Part shown: one piece after another, positions 28,422-36,587 of the stretch
How the letters are laid out: each line of letters begins with the position of its first letter
How positions within the stretch are numbered: the first letter of the stretch is position 1
Origin: Rhodococcus rhodochrous
GTDB taxonomy: Bacteria > Actinomycetota > Actinomycetes > Mycobacteriales > Mycobacteriaceae
Assembly (NCBI RefSeq): GCF_900187265.1
Contig: NZ_LT906450.1
Location: forward strand, 3,587,444-3,651,443
Reading direction: 5' to 3'
Length of the DNA: 64,000 nt
Position numbers and translations under genes: made by a program
The notes under the pieces: model-generated
Told to the model about the DNA's origin: nothing
What the model saw: the letters and a program-made list of their open reading frames with translations, nothing else
The model's database searches: none

Positions 28422-29150
28422 CTACTCCCCCGAGCCGAGCAGATCGTCGGGATGCACGAGACCGGCGCGGAAGGCGAACAGCACCGCCTGCACGCGGTCG
28501 CGCGATCCCGTCTTCGCCAGCACCCGGCCCACGTGGGTCTTGACGGTCGTCTCGGAGAGCACGAACCGCTCGGCGATCTCCCCGTTGGTCAGGCCGTGCG
28601 CCATCGCGACGAGCACCTCGAGTTCGCGCGGGGTCAGATCCTCGGGCACCGCGACCGGCACCGCGCGCCGCTCCGCACCGTCGAGCAACGGCGAGACGTG
28701 GTGCAGCAGTGAGCGGGTCGCGCGCGGGGCCATCACGGCGTCACCGCGGTGCACCGTCCGTACCGCGGCCAGCAGGTCCTCGGGCGGCGCGTCCTTGAGC
28801 AGGAAGCCGCTCGCACCGGCGGCGATCGCCTGGACGACGTAGTCGTCGTTGTCGAAGGTGGTGAGCACCACGACCTTCGGCGCGTCGGCGGAGCGCAGCA
28901 GCGACCGCGTCGCCGAGATGCCGTCGACCCGCGGCATCTGCACGTCCATCAGCACGACGTCGGCGCGAACCCGTTCGAGTTCGGCGACGGCGGCCTCACC
29001 GTCGGACGCCTCGACGACGACCTCGATGTCCGGCTGCGATTCGAGCACCATGCGGAAACCGGCGCGCACGAGCTGCTGGTCGTCGACGAGCCCAACACGG
29101 ATGGTCGTGTCGGGGCGGGTGTCGCGGGCGGGTTCGGTCACGGACGCCAC
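28422..29150 (-). CDS. NarL/LuxR-family response regulator
   Basis: A 242-residue regulator by the start used here. The receiver has VDDQQLVRAG, phospho-acceptor Asp in VVLMDVQMPRVDG, the Thr of VVLTTFDND and Lys of LLKDAP. The LuxR helix-turn-helix follows a linker (LTPRELEVLVAMAHGLTNGEIAERF, TVKTHVGRVLAKTGS). The start is uncertain between GTG 29150, one base past the kinase stop, and GTG 29141, which has a GGGTGG upstream; longer in-frame readings run into the kinase gene. It probably controls the ABC transporter downstream. Confidence 0.9.
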   Translation of the reverse strand: MASVTEPARDTRPDTTIRVGLVDDQQLVRAGFRMVLESQPDIEVVVEASDGEAAVAELERVRADVVLMDVQMPRVDGISATRSLLRSADAPKVVVLTTFDNDDYVVQAIAAGASGFLLKDAPPEDLLAAVRTVHRGDAVMAPRATRSLLHHVSPLLDGAERRAVPVAVPEDLTPRELEVLVAMAHGLTNGEIAERFVLSETTVKTHVGRVLAKTGSRDRVQAVLFAFRAGLVHPDDLLGSGE

Positions 29151-29151
29151 C

Positions 29152-30342
29152 CTAGGGGGAGACCGCCGGTGCGGGCAGTTCGGCACGGACCCGGTAGCCG
29201 CCACCGTCCCTCGGACCGGCCGCCGCGCGACCGCCGTGCAGCCGGGCCCGCTCCTCGATACCGGTCAGCCCCTGCCCACCCGGGCGGGCCTCGACGAGCG
29301 CCGCCGCTCCCCTGCCGTCGTCGACGATCTCGACGACGAGCGTGTCGGGCCGCCAGTCGAGACGGACGTGGGTGCGGGCGCGGGGACCCGCGTGCTTGAG
29401 GACGTTGGTGAGCGATTCCTGCACGATCCGGTAGACCGACAGTCCCAGTCCCTCGGGCACCTCGCGGCTCTGCCCGTCGACCGAGAACTCGACCTCGAGC
29501 CCGCTCGTGCGCATCTGCTCGACGAGCGCCGGCACGTCGCCGACCCCGGGTGTAGTGGTGAACTCGCGGGGCGTGTCCTCACGGAGCACCGACAGCAACC
29601 CGCGCATGTCGGTCAGCGCGCGACGCCCGGTCTCGGCGATGGTGGTCAACGCCCCCGTGGCCGCCTCCGGGTTCGTCGCGGCGGCGTAGCGACCACCGTC
29701 GGCCTGCGCGATGATCGCCGTGAGCGAGTGCGCGACGATGTCGTGCATCTCCCGGGCGATGCGGGTGCGCTCCTGGGTGGCGGCCAGTTCGGCCTCCTTG
29801 AGACGTTCGAGTTCGAGCAACCGGTTGCGCTCGGTGAGCGAATCCATCTCGCGCAACCGCAACCCGCGGACCCGGCCGAACGCCCACACACCGGCGAGGA
29901 AGACCGCGACGAAGGTGGCCGTCACGAACGCTTCGAGCGCGGTGCGGCCGTCGTAGCCGAAATAGCGCACCCCGGCGAGTGCGCCGCCGGCGACCGCGAC
30001 GGGCAGCGCGGTGTTGGCGGCCCACCGCGGAGCGTAGGCGGCGAGCGCGTACACCGCGATCGGCACCGCGATCGCCGAGATCGGCAGGACCTCCGGCAGG
30101 ACGAGCAGGTGCGCGTAGGCGGCGAGCGCGACGAGCGAACCCGCCACCACCGGGCGGGTCCTGCGACAGGCCAGCGGCAGCGTGAGCGCGAGGGTGACGA
30201 ACAGACCCGCCACCGATCGCGCGTCCGCCACGTGCAGGGCGGCCCCGAACAGGGCGAGCACCGCGGCCAACGCCCCGTCGATCACTCCGGTGTGCCCGCG
30301 GGCCCACCGGTTCCAGCGTTCGAGCAGCGGGGTCGTCTGCAC
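29152..30342 (-). CDS. DesK-like sensor histidine kinase (HisKA_3)
   Basis: A 396-residue kinase with about five membrane segments in residues 20-160 and almost no extracytoplasmic loop, as in intramembrane-sensing kinases. The HisKA_3 motif REMHDIVAHSLTAI holds the phospho-acceptor His; the HATPase part has YRIVQESLTNVLKHA and VDDGRG with GGQGLTGIEERARLHGG. GTG start at 30342. It pairs with the NarL-type regulator one gene downstream and sits beside an FtsX-type exporter, a common set-up for envelope or antibiotic stress detection. Confidence 0.9.
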   Translation of the reverse strand: MQTTPLLERWNRWARGHTGVIDGALAAVLALFGAALHVADARSVAGLFVTLALTLPLACRRTRPVVAGSLVALAAYAHLLVLPEVLPISAIAVPIAVYALAAYAPRWAANTALPVAVAGGALAGVRYFGYDGRTALEAFVTATFVAVFLAGVWAFGRVRGLRLREMDSLTERNRLLELERLKEAELAATQERTRIAREMHDIVAHSLTAIIAQADGGRYAAATNPEAATGALTTIAETGRRALTDMRGLLSVLREDTPREFTTTPGVGDVPALVEQMRTSGLEVEFSVDGQSREVPEGLGLSVYRIVQESLTNVLKHAGPRARTHVRLDWRPDTLVVEIVDDGRGAAALVEARPGGQGLTGIEERARLHGGRAAAGPRDGGGYRVRAELPAPAVSP

Positions 30343-30354
30343 GGCGACGCTCCG

Positions 30355-30867
30355 TCAGCCGAGCAGCTTCTGCCGCAGCGCCTCGTCCTTCTCGAGCACC
30401 ATCTGCTCGAGACCCGCCTGGAACTTCTCCATCTGCTCGCGCAGCGCCGGATCGGAGGCACCGAGGATGCGCGCGGCGAGCAGACCCGCGTTGCGGGCGC
30501 CGCCGATCGAGACGGTGGCGACGGGGACACCGGCGGGCATCTGCACGATCGACAGGAGCGAGTCCATACCGTCGAGGTACTTCAGCGGCACCGGAACACC
30601 GATCACCGGCAGCGGGGTCGCCGAGGCCACCATGCCGGGCAGGTGGGCGGCGCCGCCGGCGCCCGCGATGATGACCTTGATCCCGCGACCGGCGGCGTCC
30701 TTGGCGTAGTCGAGCATCCGCTGCGGCGTGCGGTGCGCCGAGACGACACCCACCTCGAAGCGGATCCCGAACTCGACCAGCGCCTCGGCAGCGGCCTGCA
30801 TGGTCGGCCAGTCCGAGTCGCTGCCCATGATCAGGCCGACCTGTGCACCCTGTGCCACGTCACTCAC
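30355..30867 (-). CDS. purE: N5-carboxyaminoimidazole ribonucleotide mutase
   Basis: Converts N5-CAIR to CAIR in purine synthesis. The 170-residue class I PurE shows [18 protein letters not shown] and [16 protein letters not shown] at 30867 is chosen with GGGAG seven bases upstream; GTG at 30858 is an alternative. The start overlaps the end of purK by 8 bases, and PurK's product is PurE's substrate. The histidine kinase gene starts 13 bases further on the same strand, so read-through is likely. Confidence 0.95.
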   Translation of the reverse strand: MSDVAQGAQVGLIMGSDSDWPTMQAAAEALVEFGIRFEVGVVSAHRTPQRMLDYAKDAAGRGIKVIIAGAGGAAHLPGMVASATPLPVIGVPVPLKYLDGMDSLLSIVQMPAGVPVATVSIGGARNAGLLAARILGASDPALREQMEKFQAGLEQMVLEKDEALRQKLLG

Positions 30868-32134
30868 CGCTTTCTCCCGTGTGTTCGTTCCAACCGTCGG
30901 TCCACACCGCGTGCGAGAGCCAGTGCGCCGCGCGTTCCGCGCGGTCACGCACGGCGGCGACGTACTCGGGATCGTCGATCGATCCGGACGGCCCACCGAG
31001 CACGTTGACGTGGCCGATCTTGCGGTCCTTGCGCTCACCCTTGCCGTAGAGGTGGACGTGTACGTCGGGCATCCGGGCGAACAGGTGGTGGAGCCGCTCG
31101 TCCATGCTCATCGCCGGCGCCTCGGGCGCGCCGAGCACGTTCGCCATCACTGTCACCGGGGCGATCGGGCTCGTGTCGCCGAGGGGGTAGTCGAGCACGG
31201 CGCGCAGGTGCTGTTCGAACTGGCCGGTGCGAGCACCGTCCATGCCCCAGTGCCCGGAGTTGTGCGGACGCATCGCAAGTTCGTTGACGATCAGCTCACC
31301 GGAACGTGTCTCGAACAGCTCGACCGCCATGACACCGACGACGCCGAGCTCTCCGGCGATGCGCAGCGCGAGTTGCTCGGCGGCGGTGGCGACGTCCTCG
31401 GGCAGATCCGGGGCGGGTGCGATGACGACGGCGCACTGGCCGTCGCGCTGGACGGTCTCGACGACCGGCCACGACGCGCCCTGGCCGAACGGGGACCGCG
31501 CGACCATCGCCGACAGTTCGCGAGTCCACTCGACCTTCTCCTCGGCGAGGAGCGGGACACCTGCGGCTAGCTGCTCGGCGACGACCTTCTCGAGTTCGGC
31601 GCGGTCGTCGAGGATCCACACGCCGCGGCCGTCGTAGCCGCCGCGTGCGGCCTTGAGCACGTACGGATCGCCGAGCGTGTCGAGGGCGGCGCGGGCGTCC
31701 TCGACGGAGGTGATCTCCGCAAACTTCGGCATCGGTGCGCCGAGCTCACCGAGCCGCTTGCGCATCGCGATCTTGTCCTGGGCGTAGATCAGGGCCTGCG
31801 GGGGCGGCAGCACGGCGACGCCTTCGCGCTGCAGGACCTCGAGATGCCGGGTCGGTACGCCCTCGTGGTCGAAGGTGAGGGCGTGCGCGCCGGTCGCGGC
31901 GCGGCGGAGGGCGTCGAGGTCGTCGTGGCTGCCGAGCACCACGTCCGGGCTGACCTGCGCGGCGGGTTCGTCGACGCTCCCGGCGAGGACGCGCAGCGTC
32001 TGACCGAGCGCGATCGCCGCCTGATGGGTCATCCGCGCGAGCTGTCCACCACCGATCATCGTGACGACCGGCATACCCGTCGTCAGGGTGCGGGGCGTGT
32101 CGGATCTGGGGGACGATTCAGGTCTGCCTGTCAC
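30860..32134 (-). CDS. purK: N5-carboxyaminoimidazole ribonucleotide synthase
   Basis: ATP-grasp enzyme that carboxylates AIR to N5-CAIR. The core begins [13 protein letters not shown] and contains [32 protein letters not shown] and [13 protein letters not shown], as expected. The start is uncertain. GTG at 32134 gives 424 residues with a Ser/Pro/Thr-rich N-terminus similar to the mycobacterial extension; ATG at 32074 (404 residues) starts just before the core and has no clear ribosome binding site. A longer in-frame opening from 32902 crosses the antisense gtrA gene and is rejected. Confidence 0.93.
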   Translation of the reverse strand: MTGRPESSPRSDTPRTLTTGMPVVTMIGGGQLARMTHQAAIALGQTLRVLAGSVDEPAAQVSPDVVLGSHDDLDALRRAATGAHALTFDHEGVPTRHLEVLQREGVAVLPPPQALIYAQDKIAMRKRLGELGAPMPKFAEITSVEDARAALDTLGDPYVLKAARGGYDGRGVWILDDRAELEKVVAEQLAAGVPLLAEEKVEWTRELSAMVARSPFGQGASWPVVETVQRDGQCAVVIAPAPDLPEDVATAAEQLALRIAGELGVVGVMAVELFETRSGELIVNELAMRPHNSGHWGMDGARTGQFEQHLRAVLDYPLGDTSPIAPVTVMANVLGAPEAPAMSMDERLHHLFARMPDVHVHLYGKGERKDRKIGHVNVLGGPSGSIDDPEYVAAVRDRAERAAHWLSHAVWTDGWNEHTGESGE

Positions 32135-32310
32135 GGCTGTCCATGGTGTCACAGCATGTCGTGGCGTCGTTCCGCTGCTCCCCTGCCGAGCGGCGAGGGA
32201 CCTCCCACCGACCCGTTGCGGCGTGTGCCGACGCTGCGGGACGACCCGCGCGGCGGTGTGGGAATGCCGACATGTGCGGTCGGGTTTCGGAAATTCACAT
32301 CTTCGTTTCG

Positions 32311-32316
32311 TACACT
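32311..32316 (+). promoter_or_regulatory. -10 box TACACT for leaderless gtrA
   Basis: TACACT is followed by seven bases (TCTCCAA) and the GTG at 32324. No Shine-Dalgarno sequence. Confidence 0.55.
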
Positions 32317-32323
32317 TCTCCAA

Positions 32324-32860
32324 GTGACAATCGTCGATGAAGCGTTGAGCAGAGTTCCCCAGCCTTTCCGGGGGCTGTTGCTCCGGCATCGCGAATTGAT
32401 CAAATTCGCCATCGTCGGCGGCACCACCTTCGTGATCGACTCGGTGATCTTCTACACGCTCAAGCTCACAATTCTGTCCGACAAGCCGGTGACCGCCAAG
32501 ATCATCGCCGGTGTCGTCGCGGTGATCTGCTCGTACATCCTCAACCGCGAATGGTCCTTCCGTAATCGCGGCGGCCGCGAGCGCGCCCACGAGGCGTTCC
32601 TGTTCTTCTTCGTCAGCGGTATCGGCGTCGTGCTCTCGTTCATCCCGTTGTGGATCTCGAGTTATGTCTTCAACCTGCGCGTACCCGAGGTGAGCCTCGC
32701 GACGGAGAACATCGCCGACTTCGTCAGCGCGTACATCATCGGCAACCTGCTGCAGATGATCTTCCGCTTCTACTGCTTCAAGAAGTTCGTCTTTCCGGAA
32801 GAGATGGTTCCGGACGCTCCCGTCGACGAACCCTCCGAGCAGCAGCTCGACCCGTCCTGA
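32324..32860 (+). CDS. GtrA-family membrane protein
   Basis: A 178-residue protein with four membrane helices in the GtrA pattern (ELIKFAIVGGTTFVIDSVIFY, YILNREWSFRNR, then two more, the last before FYCFKKFVF). Relatives help flip polyprenyl-linked sugars or act in arabinogalactan and teichoic acid glycosylation. GTG at 32324 starts right at a predicted leaderless transcript. The C-terminus (PVDEPSEQQLDPS) ends in the first unit of a short tandem repeat. It is divergent from purK. Confidence 0.88.
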   Translation: MTIVDEALSRVPQPFRGLLLRHRELIKFAIVGGTTFVIDSVIFYTLKLTILSDKPVTAKIIAGVVAVICSYILNREWSFRNRGGRERAHEAFLFFFVSGIGVVLSFIPLWISSYVFNLRVPEVSLATENIADFVSAYIIGNLLQMIFRFYCFKKFVFPEEMVPDAPVDEPSEQQLDPS

Positions 32861-32896
32861 GCCCGAACCGTCCTGAGCCCCGACCCGTCCTGAGCA
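32848..32896. repeat. Three tandem 16-17-base repeats at the end of gtrA
   Basis: Units CGACCCGTCCTGAGC-like at 32848-32863, 32864-32880 and 32881-32896. The first holds the last codons and stop of gtrA; the second and third extend into the gap before the convergent kinase gene. One unit differs by one base (CGAACC). Likely slippage-derived. Confidence 0.7.
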
Positions 32897-32929
32897 GAGC
32901 ACCCCGACCGGTCCCGACCGGATGACGGT

Positions 32930-34237
32930 CTAGCGCGGTTCGCGCGTGCCGTTCGGCACGGGGGCGTCCCGATCGCGGGGCGCGCCGAGGAACAGCGCGA
33001 ACAGTGCGGGCCGGCGTCGTTGCAGTTCGAGACGACCGCCGTCCGCCTCAGCGAGGGCGCGCGCGAGCGCCAGCCCGACCCCGGTCGACCCACCGCCGGA
33101 GAAGCCGCGGTCGAAGACGTACGGCGCGACCTCGTCGCTGACGCCCTCTCCCTCGTCGGCCACCTCGACACACACGGTGGCGTCGCCGCGGGTCGCGACC
33201 TGCCTGACCGAGACCGTGCACGTGCCGCCTCCGTGCACGAGCGCGTTGTCGACGAGCACCGCCACGGCTTCACGCAACCGCGAACCGGTGACCGCCGCCC
33301 GCAACGACGGATCGCCGCGCAGCACCAGCTCCCGTCCCGCCTCCTCGTAGGGGCCGCGCCAGTCGGCGACGACCCCGGTGAGTTCGCCGACCACGGAGAC
33401 GTCGGTGCGTTGGTCGGCGCTGCTGTCGCGGGACTGGCGCACGAGGCCGTCGATCGCGGTGGTCAGCCGGTCCACCTGCGCCATGGCCGCCTCGGCCTCC
33501 TCCACCACGGCGGGATCGTCGTGTGTGGACAGCTCGTCGAGCCGCAGCCGGATCGCGGTCATCCGGGAGCGGAGCTGGTGCGAGACGTCGCCGACGAGCG
33601 CGTGCTCGCGCTGCAGGCGGTGCGAGATCTCCACGGCGGCCGAATCCAGGACGTCGGAGACGCGATCGAGTTCGGGGATACCGTGGCGCCGGGCCACCGG
33701 GCGGAAGTCGCCCTCGGCGAGACGGGCCGCCCGGTTCGCCACGTCGCGCAGCGGGTCGGCGAGCCGTCGGGCGGTCGCCACCGCGACCAGCGCTCCGGCC
33801 GCGACGGACAGCAGCACCAGCAGGCTCACCGCGGCGAGCACCTGCTGCTGCAGGGAGCGCATGCTCTCCGAGGGGACCTCGATGAGCAGCGAGCCCGACG
33901 TTCCCATCGACAACGATTCGACGATCGACGCCTCGAGCACAGGGGTGCCGATGTCCAGCCGCGCCGCGACGTTCTCGGGTGTCGGGTAGACCACGACGGC
34001 CCGCCCGTCGGTGGGGACGAGCAGGCGCAGGGAGCTCGTGTCGAGGCCACCGACGACGAATCCGTCGGTGCCCTCCTGGGCGATGATCTCGTCGGCCATG
34101 CGTTCGAGCCGGTTCTGCAGGTCGCGGCGGGCGGTGTCCTCGACGAACAGGAATGCCGTGTAGGCGAGCGGGATGCCGAGCAACAGCGCGACGAGCAACA
34201 CGGTCGCCAGGACGGCGTTGAGGATGCGGCTGCGCAC
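32930..34237 (-). CDS. Two-component sensor histidine kinase
   Basis: A 435-residue OmpR-partner kinase. TM1 is at about 5-32, a short extracytoplasmic domain of about 100 residues follows, TM2 is at about 133-156 (VLAAVSLLVLLSVAAGALVAVA), then HAMP, HisKA with His in DVSHQLRSRM, and HATPase with DNALVHGGG, DEGEGV and GSTGVGLALARAL. GTG at 34237. The response regulator is just upstream with 10 bases between. Signal unknown. No clear counterpart in the region as I recall it from M. tuberculosis, so it may be an insertion. Confidence 0.9.
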   Translation of the reverse strand: MRSRILNAVLATVLLVALLLGIPLAYTAFLFVEDTARRDLQNRLERMADEIIAQEGTDGFVVGGLDTSSLRLLVPTDGRAVVVYPTPENVAARLDIGTPVLEASIVESLSMGTSGSLLIEVPSESMRSLQQQVLAAVSLLVLLSVAAGALVAVATARRLADPLRDVANRAARLAEGDFRPVARRHGIPELDRVSDVLDSAAVEISHRLQREHALVGDVSHQLRSRMTAIRLRLDELSTHDDPAVVEEAEAAMAQVDRLTTAIDGLVRQSRDSSADQRTDVSVVGELTGVVADWRGPYEEAGRELVLRGDPSLRAAVTGSRLREAVAVLVDNALVHGGGTCTVSVRQVATRGDATVCVEVADEGEGVSDEVAPYVFDRGFSGGGSTGVGLALARALAEADGGRLELQRRRPALFALFLGAPRDRDAPVPNGTREPR

Positions 34238-34247
34238 GCCGGAGACG

Positions 34248-34934
34248 CTAGTCGGTGTTCAGCCGGAAACCGACACCGCGCACCGTGGCGATGCGACGTT
34301 CCCCGGCCGGCCCCTCGTCGCCGATCTTGCGGCGCAACCACGACATGTGCATGTCGAGTGTCTTGGAACCGCGCAGGTCGGCGTCTCCCCACACCTCCTC
34401 GAGGATGGCGTCGCGGGAGACGACCTGCCCCGCGTGCTCGAGCAGCACGCGCAGGAGCTCGTACTCCTTGTTGGCGAGCGTCACCTCGGAGCCGTCCACG
34501 AGAACACGGCGGGCGGCCCGTTCGAGCCGGATCCCGGCGACGTCCACGATGTCGTCGTTCTCCGGTCCGCCGCGCCGGCGCAACAGTGCGCGCACGCGCG
34601 CCATGAGCTCGGCGAGACGGAACGGTTTGCCGACGTAGTCGTCGGCGCCGGCGTCGAGACCGACGACGAAGTCGACCTCGTCGGTGCGGGCGGTGAGCAT
34701 GAGCACGGCCAGATCGGAGCGGCTCGCCCGGATCTGGCGACACACCTCGAGTCCGTCCATCCCGGGCAGACCGAGGTCGAGGATGAGCAGTTCGAACCTG
34801 CCCGACAGTGCCTGTTCGAGCGCGGCCGGACCGTTGTCCTCGACGGTCACCTCGTACCCTTCGCGTCCCAGCGCGCGGGACAGCGGTGCAGCGATTGCGT
34901 CGTCGTCTTCGGCGAGTAGAACGGCAGTCACCAC
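34248..34934 (-). CDS. OmpR-family response regulator
   Basis: A 228-residue winged-helix regulator. Receiver: acidic pocket EDDD at about 9-12, phospho-acceptor Asp at about 53 (LLILDLGLPG), Lys in GKPFRLAEL. C-terminal Trans_reg_C domain with LLRVLLEHAGQVVSRD and TLDMHMSWLRRKIGD. The GTG at 34934 is followed by a second GTG, either usable. Partner is the kinase at 32930-34237, which follows in the same operon. Targets unknown; the divergent or nearby genes give no clue. Confidence 0.92.
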   Translation of the reverse strand: MVTAVLLAEDDDAIAAPLSRALGREGYEVTVEDNGPAALEQALSGRFELLILDLGLPGMDGLEVCRQIRASRSDLAVLMLTARTDEVDFVVGLDAGADDYVGKPFRLAELMARVRALLRRRGGPENDDIVDVAGIRLERAARRVLVDGSEVTLANKEYELLRVLLEHAGQVVSRDAILEEVWGDADLRGSKTLDMHMSWLRRKIGDEGPAGERRIATVRGVGFRLNTD

Positions 34935-35006
34935 GCCAGCCTACGGATCGGGGTTCGCTTTGTCGGGATTACCGGTGGGTCGTGTCGGTGCCCCTGCAAC
35001 TCGTGG

Positions 35007-35570
35007 TCACCAGGCCTTGCGGTGCTCGTGCTCGTCGCGCCGATAGCGGGTGGTGTGACGGTCGTCGGGACGCTGGTCCTGCGCATCGAAGGCCTGCCGG
35101 TAGAGCAGGGCGTGCACCTGCTGGACGTCGGGGATGTCGTCGAACTCGATGGGATCGTCGGCGGCGGAGACCACGACGAGCGTGCCGGTCCGGAGCATCC
35201 GGTCGACGAGGCCGTGCCGGAACTGGACGTTGCTGATCCGGCCCATCGGGATGTCGATGCCCGTGTGGGTGAGCACACCGGTGCGGACGAGGACGCGCCG
35301 GTCCGTGACGATGAAATGCGTGGTGAGCCACCCGACGAAGGGAGGGACGCACCGCCAGCCGACGAGGCCGATCCACGCCGCGACCACGGCGAGGCCGCAC
35401 CAGGTCGCGGCGGCACCGTCGAGCCGCGCCTGGACGAGTCCCAGCAGGAAACCCGCAACCATCGTCGACACGAGGAAGGTCGCCGTCGGCAGCACGAGAG
35501 ACTTCCAGTGCGAATGCCGATGCAGAAGCAACTCTTCCTCGGGTGCGAGGGCGTCCTCCGGGTATCCCAT
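35007..35570 (-). CDS. PH-domain membrane protein
   Basis: A 187-residue bPH2-type protein. Two adjacent hydrophobic segments (about 24-75, with SLVLPTATFLVSTMVAGFLLG and AVVAAWIGLVGW) form a hairpin, followed by a bacterial PH-like domain with TDRRVLVRTGVLTHTGIDIPMGRISNVQF. The C-terminal tail is very charged and His/Arg/Asp-rich (about 165-187). ATG at 35570 is chosen; in-frame upstream codons overlap birA. Function unknown; a mycobacterial homolog lies at the same place next to birA. Confidence 0.85.
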   Translation of the reverse strand: MGYPEDALAPEEELLLHRHSHWKSLVLPTATFLVSTMVAGFLLGLVQARLDGAAATWCGLAVVAAWIGLVGWRCVPPFVGWLTTHFIVTDRRVLVRTGVLTHTGIDIPMGRISNVQFRHGLVDRMLRTGTLVVVSAADDPIEFDDIPDVQQVHALLYRQAFDAQDQRPDDRHTTRYRRDEHEHRKAW

Positions 35571-35625
35571 ACCGCCCACGATGGCATATGTCGGTCTTGT
35601 ACCGATGCGAGCGGTCGCAGGGGGC

Positions 35626-36471
35626 TCAGACCGGTCGCAGATGTGTGATGTCGCCCGCAGCGACCGCCACGGCTTCGCCCCCACCGTCGGGCCGGATCAC
35701 GATCCGTCCCTGGTCGTCGACGTCGGTCGCGACACCGTGCAGTTCGGTGTCGCCGGGCAGGATCGCGCGGACACGCTGCCCGACCGTGCTGCACCGTTCG
35801 CGGTAGGCCGCGGCGAGTTCGGTGGTGTCCCATCCCGCTCGGGCCCACGCCCGGATCCGGTCGCCGAAACCGGCGAGCAGCGCCTGCGCGAGCGGAGTGC
35901 GATCGAGTTCGGTGGCGTCCTCGAGCAGCAGCGAGGTGGCGGTGGGGACGGGCAGTTCGTCGCGTCCGAGGGTGGCGTTGATGCCGATCCCCGCGACCAC
36001 CGTGGGCGCCGGCGAGGTGGCTGCGACCTCGACGAGGATGCCGGCGAGCTTGCGTCCGTCGACGAGGACGTCGTTGGGCCATTTCAGTTGTGCAGCAACG
36101 CCGGTGACGGATCGCACGGCGTCGACGGCGGCGATACCGCACAGCAGCGGGAGCCAGCCGATGTTCTGCAGCGGGCACTCGGGCAGCCGCAGCAGGACCG
36201 ACACGATGACCTGCGCTCCGGGCACACCGTTCCAGGTGCGCGAGTGGCGGCCGCGGCCACCGTGCTGGAACTCGGCGAGCAGCACGCGGCGGTCGTCGCC
36301 GTCCGCGGCGACGGCGAGCAGATCCGCGTTCGTCGACGCCGTGTCCGCGACGACGTCGAGGCGTGTGTAGAAGCCCTCGCGCTCGGCGCCGACGAGGGCA
36401 TCGCGCAGCGCCGCCTCGTCGAGCGGTGTGCGGAGGGCGAGAAGATCGGTCGTGGGCCGGTCGGATGCCAT
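35626..36471 (-). CDS. birA: Biotin-[acetyl-CoA-carboxylase] ligase
   Basis: Attaches biotin to the carrier Lys of acyl-CoA carboxylases such as AccA3 in this window. The 281-residue single-domain BirA lacks an N-terminal DNA-binding domain, so it is a ligase but not a repressor. It has the biotin-AMP loop GRGRHSRTW and KWPNDVLVDGRKLAGILVE. ATG at 36471 is six bases past a TAGGCT box with no Shine-Dalgarno sequence; an in-frame GTG two codons upstream is an alternative. It is divergent from accD5 across a 7-base-arm palindrome. Confidence 0.94.
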   Translation of the reverse strand: MASDRPTTDLLALRTPLDEAALRDALVGAEREGFYTRLDVVADTASTNADLLAVAADGDDRRVLLAEFQHGGRGRHSRTWNGVPGAQVIVSVLLRLPECPLQNIGWLPLLCGIAAVDAVRSVTGVAAQLKWPNDVLVDGRKLAGILVEVAATSPAPTVVAGIGINATLGRDELPVPTATSLLLEDATELDRTPLAQALLAGFGDRIRAWARAGWDTTELAAAYRERCSTVGQRVRAILPGDTELHGVATDVDDQGRIVIRPDGGGEAVAVAAGDITHLRPV

Positions 36472-36477
36472 GTACAC

Positions 36478-36483
36478 AGCCTA
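36478..36483 (-). promoter_or_regulatory. -10 box TAGGCT for leaderless birA
   Basis: TAGGCT on the minus strand lies six bases before the ATG at 36471, the same spacing and hexamer as at fbiA. Confidence 0.5.
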
Positions 36484-36498
36484 AAGTGGACCTTCGCT

Positions 36499-36516
36499 AC
36501 CTACCCGCCGGTAGGT
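36499..36516. promoter_or_regulatory. Palindrome between birA and accD5
   Basis: ACCTACC (36499-36505) and GGTAGGT (36510-36516) are perfect complements with a 4-base spacer CGCC. The dyad lies between the divergent promoters and could bind a regulator of both. Regulator unknown. Confidence 0.55.
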
Positions 36517-36573
36517 CCGGAGTGGTGGTCCGGCCTTCGGGACCTCGATGCAGCGGCCTTGTATGACGATCGC

Positions 36574-36579
36574 TAAGCT
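36574..36579 (+). promoter_or_regulatory. -10 box TAAGCT for accD5
   Basis: TAAGCT is followed by eight bases and the ATG at 36588; no Shine-Dalgarno sequence is visible, so the message is probably leaderless or nearly so. Confidence 0.45.
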
Positions 36580-36587
36580 GACTGGCC

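Noticed and set aside
32135-32902. Long minus-strand extension of PurK past gtrA
   Set aside because: The extra residues are the reverse of gtrA and have no PurK similarity.
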